NCBI GenBank assembly: GCA_025060135.1
Contig: JANXCY010000008.1
Span: 29,140 to 93,139 of the forward strand
Direction of reading: 5' to 3'
Source of the DNA: Anaerolineae bacterium
Lineage (GTDB): Bacteria > Chloroflexota > Anaerolineae > B4-G1 > DUEL01
Length of the DNA stretch: 64,000 bases
How positions within the stretch are numbered: the stretch's first letter is position 1; each line of letters starts with the position of its first letter. Below the pieces are notes generated by a model that did no database searches, was not told where the DNA came from, and worked only from the letters and a program-made list of their open reading frames with translations. The translations under genes and the position numbers were made by a program. Positions 1 to 7,234 of the stretch are shown here, piece by piece.

Positions 1-28
1 TTGACAGAAGCATCCTCTCTTGTATAAT
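1..28 (+). promoter_or_regulatory. Consensus sigma-70/A promoter of the oxoamine synthase gene
   Basis: A perfect -35 box (TTGACA, 1-6) and a perfect -10 box (TATAAT, 23-28) are separated by 16 bp. The start codon follows at 80, preceded by TGAGGAG at 68-74. The window begins at the -35 box, so upstream control sites cannot be seen. Confidence 0.8.
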
Positions 29-79
29 GACCCCCGCTGGGGGGAGAAGCCCGTGCACAGACCTCACTGAGGAGCCGAC

Positions 80-1264
80 ATGGGAGATAAATTTGATTTC
101 ATTCGCGAAGAGATGGCCGCGCTGAAAGAGTCTGGTCTCTTTATTTACCTGCGCACCGTTGGGTCGGCTCCTGGACCCTGGATGATTGTGGATGGCAAAA
201 AGGTTTTGAACCTTTGCACCAACAACTACCTGGGCCTGGCGACCCACCCCCGGCTGGTCCAGGCGGCCCACGAGGCGCTGGACCGCTGGGGGGTCGGGCC
301 GACAGCCGTCCGCTCTATTGCTGGAACCCTTGCCATCCACGTGGAACTGGAGCGGAAGGTTGCCGAATTCAAACACGTGGAAGATGCCCTTTACGTTCAA
401 TCAGGCTTTTGCGCCAACCAGGCTGCCATCCCGCCCCTGGTGGGCCGGGAGGACGTCATCTTCTCCGACCGGCTGAACCACGCCTCCATCATTGACGGAT
501 GCCGCCTCAGCGGGGCTAAAATCGTCGTCTACGAGCACTGCGACCCCGAGGACCTGGAAGCCAAAATCCGGGAGAACCTTCCTAACTTCCGGCGGGGGAT
601 GGTGATCACGGACGGTGTCTTCTCTATGGACGGCGATGTGGCCCCGCTGGACAAAATCTACGAGATCGCGGAGCGTTATGGGCTCATCACGATGGTGGAC
701 GATGCCCATGGCGAAGGCGTTCTGGGCCATGGCGGTCGGGGGATTGTGGACCACTTTGGCCTCCACGGGAAGTTTGACATTGAAATTGGCACCTTCTCCA
801 AAGCCTTCGGCGTTGTCGGAGGAATCATCTCCGGCAAGAAAGTGGTGATAGACTACCTGCGCCAGCGGGCCCGCCCCTTTCTGTTCTCCAACGCCGTTAC
901 CGCCGCCGACACCGCCGCGTGCATAGCGGCGGTGGAGGTTCTCTCCGAATCCACCGAACTGGTGGACCGTCTCTGGGAGAACACCCGCTACTTTAAAGGG
1001 GAGATGAAACGGTTGGGCTTTAATCTGGGCCGCAGCGTTACTCCCATCACACCGGTCATGTTGGGGGAGGCGCCGCTGGCCCAGGCATTCAGCCGCCGCC
1101 TCTTTGAGGAGGGGGTCTTCGCGATGGCCATCGGCTATCCGACGGTCCCCAGAGGACAAGCCCGCATCCGGGTCATGGTCTCCGCGATGCTGAGCCGAGA
1201 CGATCTGGACTACGGCCTGGAGAAGTTCGCGAAGGTGGGGAAGGAACTGGGAGTGATCAGGTGA
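80..1264 (+). CDS. kbl: Glycine C-acetyltransferase / alpha-oxoamine synthase (KBL/BioF family)
   Basis: A PLP-dependent alpha-oxoamine synthase of 394 residues, the usual length for 2-amino-3-ketobutyrate CoA ligase. These enzymes condense an acyl-CoA with an amino acid; KBL works in threonine breakdown to glycine and acetyl-CoA. The PLP-binding lysine is K241 in GTFSK. The DDAH motif at 207-210 holds the aspartate that contacts the pyridine nitrogen, and H134 sits in the NHAS motif. The N-terminus ([17 protein letters not shown]) resembles KBL more than BioF, but the two are hard to separate by eye and some thermophile enzymes do both jobs. No threonine dehydrogenase or biotin gene is nearby in the window. 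The ATG at 80 has a good ribosome site. The next gene starts at its stop (GTGA overlap). Confidence 0.88.
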   Translation: MGDKFDFIREEMAALKESGLFIYLRTVGSAPGPWMIVDGKKVLNLCTNNYLGLATHPRLVQAAHEALDRWGVGPTAVRSIAGTLAIHVELERKVAEFKHVEDALYVQSGFCANQAAIPPLVGREDVIFSDRLNHASIIDGCRLSGAKIVVYEHCDPEDLEAKIRENLPNFRRGMVITDGVFSMDGDVAPLDKIYEIAERYGLITMVDDAHGEGVLGHGGRGIVDHFGLHGKFDIEIGTFSKAFGVVGGIISGKKVVIDYLRQRARPFLFSNAVTAADTAACIAAVEVLSESTELVDRLWENTRYFKGEMKRLGFNLGRSVTPITPVMLGEAPLAQAFSRRLFEEGVFAMAIGYPTVPRGQARIRVMVSAMLSRDDLDYGLEKFAKVGKELGVIR

Positions 1265-2238
1265 CCGTCGCGCGCCTGCACCGGGTGTCTGGAAATCCAG
1301 TACGGGTCAACCGCCTGCATTACCTGATGGTAGGGATATGGCTCCTGGCGTTCACCGGTTGCGCGGCGGGGCTGCCATCGGCTACTCCTTCTCCGCTCCC
1401 TCCCTCGCCGCTGCCAACGGCGACACCCGATCCGGCCATCTTTTACGAACAGGGGCTGGCCTGTCAGCAGGCAGGGGACTGGGAGTGCGCCCGGTTGGCC
1501 TTCTCCCGCACCCTGGAACTGAACCCGGGTTTCGCTTTTGCCTATCGGGCGCGAGCCGCCGTCTATCTGGCCCTGGGAGACGGCCCCATGGCGCTGCGGG
1601 ACGCGCAGACGGCCATTATGCTGGTGCCAGAAGACGCAGAAGCCTACATTTTGCTGGGGGAAATTCTCCGTCGGGCTTTTCATGACCCGCTCCAGGCGCT
1701 GGATGCCTACGATGCTGCGGTACAGCGGGACCCGGCGTTGGCGCCGGTTCTCTTTCCGGTCCGCTGGGAGTGTGCGGTGGTAGCGGCCCGTTCCGATCGG
1801 ATGGCCGAATTGGCGGCCGAATATGCCCGCCTTCACCCGGACGATCCGATGCGGATGTACTACCGGGGGCGGGCCCTGCTGGCCCACAGAGCCTCCCGGA
1901 TAGCCATCCAGGTGGTAGGAGAGACCATCCAGCAGGAAGAGGGTCTGGCAGCGCTGTGGTTTGTGCTGGGAGAGGCCTATGCCGCCGATGGCGCTTGGCG
2001 GGAAGCCGTCATCTGCTACGAGCAAGCCCGGGCATTGATGACCGCTGGAGACCCCTCCCTCCAGGCGGTCTCCAGGAATCCAGCCGCGACGCTGGCTCTG
2101 GCGCTGGGAACGGCTTACCTCTACGCCGGGCGTTGTGGGGATGCCGAAGCCGTCTTTCGCTACGCGCAGGCGCTGGGTTCCGACCGCCCCGACCTGCCCA
2201 CGCTCATTGGGCAGGCCATGATCTGCCAGCGCCAGTAG
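1261..2238 (+). CDS. TPR-repeat lipoprotein
   Basis: A 325-residue probable lipoprotein. A hydrophobic stretch ends in the lipobox LAFTGC (Cys34), followed by a Ser/Pro/Thr-rich linker (about residues 40-58). Tetratricopeptide-like helical pairs then begin around residue 60 ([36 protein letters not shown]) and continue to the end. TPR domains bind other proteins, so this is likely a surface-anchored scaffold; its partner is unknown. The GTG start overlaps the upstream stop codon as GTGA, implying translational coupling. An alternative ATG at 1327 (MVGIWLL) would leave a shorter but still workable signal peptide. Confidence 0.75.
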   Translation: MTVARLHRVSGNPVRVNRLHYLMVGIWLLAFTGCAAGLPSATPSPLPPSPLPTATPDPAIFYEQGLACQQAGDWECARLAFSRTLELNPGFAFAYRARAAVYLALGDGPMALRDAQTAIMLVPEDAEAYILLGEILRRAFHDPLQALDAYDAAVQRDPALAPVLFPVRWECAVVAARSDRMAELAAEYARLHPDDPMRMYYRGRALLAHRASRIAIQVVGETIQQEEGLAALWFVLGEAYAADGAWREAVICYEQARALMTAGDPSLQAVSRNPAATLALALGTAYLYAGRCGDAEAVFRYAQALGSDRPDLPTLIGQAMICQRQ

Positions 2239-2321
2239 CGAGTCGGTGTTTATTGGGATAGCTCCGCCCATAGGCAACAGTGGCCAGAGGCCTGGCCCTT
2301 TCCCCCTGGCAGGAGGAACGG

Positions 2322-2510
2322 ATGAAACTCATCTACCGGGACCGAGAATGGGAACTGGAAGGACGGATGACCGTCCGTCAGGCCATAGAACAGATAGGGT
2401 TGATTCCGGAGACGGTACTGGCAGTACGGGACGGCAAACTGCTCACCGAGGATACGATACTGGACCCGGAGGACACCGTCAAACTGGTCTCTGTCGTCTC
2501 CGGAGGATAG
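2322..2510 (+). CDS. Ubiquitin-like beta-grasp sulfur carrier protein (ThiS/MoaD/TtuB type)
   Basis: A 62-residue protein ending in Gly-Gly (VSVVSGG), the hallmark of ThiS, MoaD and TtuB. In these carriers the C-terminal glycine is adenylated by an E1-like enzyme and becomes a thiocarboxylate. They give sulfur to thiamine, molybdopterin or 2-thio-tRNA synthesis. I chose the ATG at 2322 because AGGAGG lies at 2311-2316; the frame opens further upstream at 2280 but without a ribosome site. No ThiF/MoeB, thiamine, molybdopterin or TtuA gene is adjacent, so the pathway cannot be told from context. By analogy with thermophiles, tRNA thiolation is plausible. Confidence 0.75.
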   Translation: MKLIYRDREWELEGRMTVRQAIEQIGLIPETVLAVRDGKLLTEDTILDPEDTVKLVSVVSGG

Positions 2511-2643
2511 AGGACGGCGAAAGAGCGCTGGTGGTGCTTTTCCGCGGAGCCGGGAGGATCGTTATGGCTTTCCCATCCCCGGCTGGACGGATGGCTTAAA
2601 TCCGTCGCCATATGAAAAATCTCTGTGCTCTTTCGTCCGTGGG

Positions 2644-3036
2644 GTGCACCCCATGCTGGCATCTTGGAAGCGCCGCGCCCAGAACCTGCGGGCCGACACC
2701 TATGCTCTCTACCTGGCCTACCGGGACCCGCGCACGCCCGGATATGCCCGGCTCTTCGCCGCGCTGGTTGTCGGCTACGCCTTCAGCCCGGTGGACCTGA
2801 TCCCGGATTTCGTCCCCGTCCTGGGCTACCTGGATGACCTGGTAGTGGTGCCGCTGGGGGTACTCCTGGCCCTGAAGATGATCCCGCCCCAGGTCTGGGC
2901 CGAAAGCCGCGCGCGGGCGCGAGAAGTAACGCTTTCGGGCCGACCGGTCCGCTGGGCCGCCGTCGTAGTGGTCGCGACCTGGCTGCTGATTCTGGCGCTG
3001 ATGACGGCGGTTCTATGGAAAGTGCTGGCAAAGTAA
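2644..3036 (+). CDS. DUF1232 (YkvA-like) small membrane protein
   Basis: A protein of up to 130 residues. It carries the DUF1232 signature around residues 43-60 (YAFSPVDLIPDFVPVLGYLDD) and a strong C-terminal transmembrane helix (about 105-128, AAVVVVATWLLILALMTAV). DUF1232 proteins are common small membrane-associated proteins with no settled function. The start is either the GTG at 2644 or the ATG three codons later; neither has a strong ribosome site. It stands apart from its neighbours, with 134 bp upstream and a promoter for the next gene downstream. Confidence 0.75.
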   Translation: MHPMLASWKRRAQNLRADTYALYLAYRDPRTPGYARLFAALVVGYAFSPVDLIPDFVPVLGYLDDLVVVPLGVLLALKMIPPQVWAESRARAREVTLSGRPVRWAAVVVVATWLLILALMTAVLWKVLAK

Positions 3037-3062
3037 GGGAACCAGAACGGGCTATGGTCAGA

Positions 3063-3091
3063 TTGCTTTTTCGTAAAAAAACGAATATACT
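3063..3091 (+). promoter_or_regulatory. Probable promoter with a ~235-nt leader before the ABC ATPase gene
   Basis: TTGCTT (3063-3068) and TATACT (3086-3091) are spaced by 17 bp in an unusually AT-rich stretch. The expected start point near 3098 is about 235 nt ahead of the ATPase start codon. The leader has two self-complementary segments: CCAGG/CCTGG around 3120-3138, which would sequester an AGGAGG, and a long hairpin at 3268-3309. No coding gene is evident in the leader. Confidence 0.5.
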
Positions 3092-3267
3092 ATACTGCGG
3101 GTAGAGGAACTGGCCCCGAGCCCAGGAGGAGACCTGGGAGCAAATTTGTTCCGGATGCTTCCCGCCTTCCTGGCCCAGCAATACGGCATCCAGGTTACCG
3201 ACACTGCGCCGAAAGTCAGCGTTATTGGGATGAAGGCTCTCCTGAGATGGGAACTGTGTACCTCCGA

Positions 3268-3309
3268 AAAGAGGTTTTGGAGCCCGCGCGTGTGCTCCAA
3301 AACCTCTTT
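3268..3309. promoter_or_regulatory. Perfect 16-bp inverted repeat in the ABC ATPase leader
   Basis: AAAGAGGTTTTGGAGC (3268-3283) is repeated as its exact reverse complement at 3294-3309, with a 10-nt GC-rich loop. The right arm ends in CTCTTT, giving a short U-run, so it could terminate or attenuate transcription 20 nt before the ATG at 3331. It could also be an operator, because it reads the same on both strands. Confidence 0.5.
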
Positions 3310-3330
3310 ATTAAGCGTAGACCAGGATTT

Positions 3331-4266
3331 ATGGAAGAATTGGCAGTCGTTGCCCAGGGTCTGACCAAAAAGTTCGGCGACTTCACCGCCGTAGATGGTG
3401 TCTCCTTCCGTATCCGGCGGGGGGAGATTTTCGGCTTCCTGGGGCCCAACGGGGCCGGAAAGACCACGACTATCCGCATGCTCCTGGGTCTCCTGCGCCC
3501 CACCTCCGGTACTGCCACTGTCCTGGGATACGATATTGTTCGGCAGGCGGAAGAAATCCGCAAGCGTGTTGGCTACATGTCCCAGCGCTTCAGCCTCTAC
3601 CAGGACCTGACCGTCGCCGAGAACCTGGAGTTTTATGGCCGGACCTACGGCATTCGGGGGAGGCGGCTCCGAGAGCGCAAAGCGTTCGTCGTCCGTATGG
3701 CCGGGTTGGAGGGGCGGGAGCGGGAACTGACCCGCAACCTCTCCGGTGGCTGGAAACAGCGGCTGGCGCTGGGCGCGGCCATCCTGCATGAGCCGGAAAT
3801 GCTTTTCCTGGACGAGCCGACGGCGGGGGTGGACCCCATCTCCCGTCGCGCCTTCTGGGACCTGCTCTACGAACTGGCCGAAGGCGGGACCACCATCTTC
3901 GTTACCACCCACTATATGGACGAGGCGGAACATTGCCACACTCTGGCCTTCATCTACGGAGGCCGCATCGTCGCCCAGGGCCCGCCCGACGAGATCAAAA
4001 AGAACCAAATGCAGGGGCAGGTCCTGGAGGTAGACTGCTCCGACCCGGAGTGGGCGGTCCGACTTCTGCGGCAGGCCGGACAGTTTGACGAAGTGGCTCT
4101 CTACGGTTCGCTCATCCATGTGGTGACCCGGGAGGTGGAGGCCCATCAGCGGGAAATTCAGGAGCGATTGCAGCAGGCCGGCATCGTGGTCTATTCGGTA
4201 GATTGGATTGTCCCGTCGCTGGAGGATGTATTCATCTCGCGCGTGCGCAACGCAGCGCAAGATTGA
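3331..4266 (+). CDS. ABC transporter ATP-binding protein (ABC-2 / YbhF type)
   Basis: A cytoplasmic ATPase of 311 residues from the ATG at 3331; the frame is open further upstream but runs through the leader hairpin. It has Walker A (GPNGAGKTT), a Q-loop (YMSQRFSLYQDLTV), the signature LSGGWKQR, Walker B (LFLDEPTAGVD) and the H-loop (TTHYMDEAEH). The C-terminal extension after residue about 225 is typical of DrrA/YbhF/CcmA-like exporters that work with ABC-2 permeases. Two membrane-fusion proteins follow, as in ybhG-ybhF-ybhS-ybhR. No ABC-2 permease gene is found in the window, so the channel must be encoded elsewhere. Confidence 0.85.
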   Translation: MEELAVVAQGLTKKFGDFTAVDGVSFRIRRGEIFGFLGPNGAGKTTTIRMLLGLLRPTSGTATVLGYDIVRQAEEIRKRVGYMSQRFSLYQDLTVAENLEFYGRTYGIRGRRLRERKAFVVRMAGLEGRERELTRNLSGGWKQRLALGAAILHEPEMLFLDEPTAGVDPISRRAFWDLLYELAEGGTTIFVTTHYMDEAEHCHTLAFIYGGRIVAQGPPDEIKKNQMQGQVLEVDCSDPEWAVRLLRQAGQFDEVALYGSLIHVVTREVEAHQREIQERLQQAGIVVYSVDWIVPSLEDVFISRVRNAAQD

Positions 4267-4285
4267 CGGGACTTCCCGCAGTTAC

Positions 4286-4365
4286 CTGCTGGGCAGGCCG
4301 CCCGGCCTGTAAGACACCGTCAGAAGGCCGTTTCAGGCTACCGAGTACAAGCGAACAGCCTGCGC
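4286..4365. repeat. Fragment of the GC-rich palindromic repeat (MITE interior type)
   Basis: Contains GGCAGGCCGCCCGGCCTGT and an imperfect second palindrome ending in AGCCTGCGCTAT. It matches the interior of the MITE-like elements at 10693, 16931, 23822 and 60162, but no terminal repeats are seen here. Confidence 0.5.
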
Positions 4366-4381
4366 TATGCATTAACAGGAG

Positions 4382-4497
4382 TAAGTCCACTCCCAAAAGC
4401 CCAGTTCACCGCCGAGACGCAGAGTCCGCAGAGCCTGTACTCCATGTAGAACTCTGCGCTCCCAGCGTCTCTGCAGTGAGTTTTTGCAGCGGACTTA
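4382..4497. repeat. 116-bp palindromic element with terminal inverted repeats
   Basis: The ends TAAGTCCACT (4382-4391) and AGCGGACTTA (4488-4497) are near-perfect inverted repeats. Inside, TTCACCGCCGAGACGCAGAG pairs imperfectly with CTCTGCG...AGCGTCTCTGCAGTGA. This looks like a full copy of the dispersed palindrome whose shorter relatives lie at 18321, 21235, 29355, 35325, 35951 and 36388. It fills the gap between the ATPase and the first HlyD gene. Confidence 0.65.
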
Positions 4498-4553
4498 AGG
4501 AGTGATCATCCCTGCGGATTGAGTCTTGCGCCTCAGAAATCGGAGTATGGGAC

Positions 4554-5864
4554 ATGAAGCGTCCTTGGTTGGTTCCGGTGATCCTGGTTGCCCTTCTTCT
4601 GATGGCCGGAGGGGGAGTGGCTCTTTCCCCCCGGCTTCGAGATCAGGCTCTGGCCCGCGTCGGAGTTTCCCGACGGTCGGCGGGAGCGCTCACTGCCTCG
4701 GGCTTCATGGAGGCCGAAGAGGTATCGGTGGCGGCGGAGGTGGGCGGACGTATCGCCGAGGTGCGGGTCGCTGAGGGGGAGATGGTGGAGGCTGGGCAGG
4801 TCCTGGTCCGCCTGGACGACCGGATCGCGCAGGCGCAGGTGGCAGTGGCGCAGGCCGGGGTGGAGGTCGCCCAGGCCCAACTGGCCCGCGCCCGGGCCGG
4901 TGCCCGCCCGGAGGACATCCGCCGAGCCCGCGCGCTCCTGGCTCAGGCGGAGGCCGCCCGCGATGGCGCGTATCAGGCCTGGCAGGACGCGCGCGCTATG
5001 CTGGCCAACCCTCAGGAACTGAACGCTCGCGTCGCCCAGGCCGAGGCACAGGTGGACGTTACCCGCGCCATGCTGGGCCAGGCCGTCGCCCTGAAAGACA
5101 TGGCTGAAATGGGCTACAACCAGTACCGGAAGGCCATGTCCGATTGGGAACGCCTACCGGAGCCGCTCCGCCCACCGCTCTCGCGGGAGGTCCACGGGGT
5201 CATCTACGCCTACTGGCAGGCATGGGCCGGGGTCAACGCCGCCGGAGCCGCCTACGACGGCGCGCAGGAGGCGCTGGACCTTTTATATCAGATTCAAAAG
5301 AACCCCCAGGCGCTGCGGGCCCAGGTGGACGCAGCGGAGGCCCAGTATCGGGCAGCAGAGGCCGCCGTCGCTCAGGCCCAGGCAGTCCTGGATGGCCTGG
5401 AGGCCGGCCCCACGCCCGAAGAGATCGCCGCGCTGGAGGCCCAGGTCCGTCAGGCCGAGGCCCAACTGGAGAGCGCCCGGACGGTGCTGGCAAAACTGAC
5501 TCTCACCGCTCCAGTCGGAGGGCAGGTGGTGGAAGTGGTCGGCCACGCGGGAGAAATCGCTTCTCCAGGCATCACCCTCATCGCCCTGGCCGATCTGGAG
5601 CAAGTTACCCTGACTGTCTACGTCCCTGCAAACCGGCTGGGCCAGGTTTGGGTGGGACAACCGGTAGAGGTAAAGGTGGATTCTTTCCCCGATCGCGTGT
5701 TCACTGGACGGGTCGCCACCATTGCCACCGAGGCCGAATTCACCCCCCGCAACATTCAGACCGCCGACGAACGGGCTAATATGGTCTTCGCTGTCAAAGT
5801 GGTCATTCCCAACCCGGACCGGGCCCTGAAGCCCGGTATGCCCGCTGACGCGGTGTTCAAATGA
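4554..5864 (+). CDS. HlyD-family membrane fusion / periplasmic adaptor protein
   Basis: A 436-residue adaptor with one N-terminal membrane anchor (about residues 5-24). A first lipoyl half follows (about 55-85, SVAAEVGGRIAEVRVAEGE), then a long alanine/glutamine-rich coiled-coil hairpin (about 90-320), the second lipoyl half (LTAPVGGQVVEV) and a beta-barrel (about 350-430). Adaptors of this type link an inner-membrane ABC exporter to the outside; the YbhG-like pattern fits the ATPase upstream. It sits 12 bp ahead of a paralogue with the same architecture and a nearly identical end (VVIPNPDRALKPGMPADA). Substrate unknown. Confidence 0.85.
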   Translation: MKRPWLVPVILVALLLMAGGGVALSPRLRDQALARVGVSRRSAGALTASGFMEAEEVSVAAEVGGRIAEVRVAEGEMVEAGQVLVRLDDRIAQAQVAVAQAGVEVAQAQLARARAGARPEDIRRARALLAQAEAARDGAYQAWQDARAMLANPQELNARVAQAEAQVDVTRAMLGQAVALKDMAEMGYNQYRKAMSDWERLPEPLRPPLSREVHGVIYAYWQAWAGVNAAGAAYDGAQEALDLLYQIQKNPQALRAQVDAAEAQYRAAEAAVAQAQAVLDGLEAGPTPEEIAALEAQVRQAEAQLESARTVLAKLTLTAPVGGQVVEVVGHAGEIASPGITLIALADLEQVTLTVYVPANRLGQVWVGQPVEVKVDSFPDRVFTGRVATIATEAEFTPRNIQTADERANMVFAVKVVIPNPDRALKPGMPADAVFK

Positions 5865-5875
5865 CGGAATGACTT

Positions 5876-7057
5876 ATGAGAACCAAACCCTTTGTTTACT
5901 GGTATCTTGGTCTGCTGCTGCTGACTTCCTGCACCCGGGTTGAGAAGAATCCCCCCCTGAGCGCCACGGGGTTCATTGAAGGGACCCAGGTCCGCATTGC
6001 GCCGGAGGTAGGCGGGCGGATTGCAGAGATTCGGGTGGACGAGGGGGACGAAGTAGCCGCGGGGCAGGTCCTGGTGCGGCTGGATGATGCGATCTGGCAG
6101 AGCAAACGGCGAGAGGCGGAGGCAGCTGTGGCAGTGGCAGAGGCCCATCTGGCCCGCGTGCAGGCCGGAGCGCGGCCAGCGGAAATCGCCGCCGCACGGG
6201 CCGCGCTGGCCCAGGCCCAGGCGGAGCGAGATGGAGCCCGAAAGGCCCTGGAGAACGCCCGCCAGGCACTCCGCAACCCCCAGGACTTGGACCTCCAGAT
6301 CGCCGAAGCGCGGACGCAGGTGCGGCTGGTCGAGCAGGAAGTGGAGCGGGCAAAGGCGGAACTGGGCGCGACAGAGAATCTCTACGGCCCCGAGGACTTC
6401 CGTACCCGCGCCGCGCGGGCCGCGCTGGAAGCGGCGCAGGCGAAACTGGCCGGCGCGCAGCGGTATCTGGCCGTCCTGAACGAAACCCGGCAGCGGCCTC
6501 TGGCGCTCCTGGCCCAAGTTCACGCTGCTGAGGCCCGCCTGCGTGCGGCGGAGGCGGAGGTGGAAGCCGCCCAGGCCGCGCTGGATAAACTGGAGGCCGG
6601 CCCCACGCCCGAAGAGATCGCGCTGGCCCGGGCCCAACTCCGACAAGCACAGGCGGCCCTGGCACTGGTGGAGGCCCAGGGAAGTCAATTGACCCTTACT
6701 TCTCCCATCACCGGTACCGTCTCCACCCGCAGCGCTCAGGTGGGAGAAACAGCCGCACCGGGTGTCCCCATCCTCACCCTGATCACCCTGGACCCGGTCG
6801 CGCTGGTCCTCTACATCCCCGAGAACCGCATCGGCGAAGTACGGGTTGGGCAGACGGTGGAGGTGGCGGTGGACGCCTTCCCTGGTCGCGTCTTCACCGG
6901 CACGGTAACCACCATCGGCACAAAGGCCGAATTCACCCCCCGCAATGTCCAGACGCGCGAAGAGCGGGTCAACCTAGTCTTCGCCGTCAAAGTGGTCATC
7001 CCCAACCCGGACCGGGCCCTCAAGCCCGGCATGCCTGCTGACGCGATCCTGCGGTAG
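5876..7057 (+). CDS. HlyD-family adaptor lipoprotein (tandem paralogue)
   Basis: A 393-residue adaptor with the same order of parts as the upstream gene: lipoyl half, coiled-coil hairpin, lipoyl half, barrel. Its N-terminus differs: it is a lipoprotein signal with lipobox LLTSC (Cys19) instead of a transmembrane anchor. The two genes share stretches that are close to identical in DNA, for example around 5397-5428 and 6591-6622 and at the 3' ends. This suggests tandem duplication with later gene conversion. Two differently anchored adaptors beside one ATPase may form a mixed adaptor ring or serve two exporters. Confidence 0.85.
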   Translation: MRTKPFVYWYLGLLLLTSCTRVEKNPPLSATGFIEGTQVRIAPEVGGRIAEIRVDEGDEVAAGQVLVRLDDAIWQSKRREAEAAVAVAEAHLARVQAGARPAEIAAARAALAQAQAERDGARKALENARQALRNPQDLDLQIAEARTQVRLVEQEVERAKAELGATENLYGPEDFRTRAARAALEAAQAKLAGAQRYLAVLNETRQRPLALLAQVHAAEARLRAAEAEVEAAQAALDKLEAGPTPEEIALARAQLRQAQAALALVEAQGSQLTLTSPITGTVSTRSAQVGETAAPGVPILTLITLDPVALVLYIPENRIGEVRVGQTVEVAVDAFPGRVFTGTVTTIGTKAEFTPRNVQTREERVNLVFAVKVVIPNPDRALKPGMPADAILR

Positions 7058-7234
7058 TGGGGAAACGCCGGATGGGGATGTCTGATCCCGGGGGCTGTTT
7101 CCAGCCACTCCCGAATGGGAATGGGGAGAGCCTGGGAGATCGGCGGTGGCCTGGGACCACTGCCCCTCTTCTCCCCCAGACGTACGGCGCATCCCCTGCC
7201 TGCCGGAACACTCCACCGCTGATAGGAGGGCACT

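Noticed and set aside
401..1159. Long antisense frames over the oxoamine synthase and many other genes
   Set aside because: High GC opens frames on both strands; these lack family motifs and ribosome sites and are shadows of the real genes.
3146..3364. A 72-residue gene in the ABC ATPase leader
   Set aside because: It runs through the 16-bp hairpin, has no family-like sequence and lacks a ribosome site.
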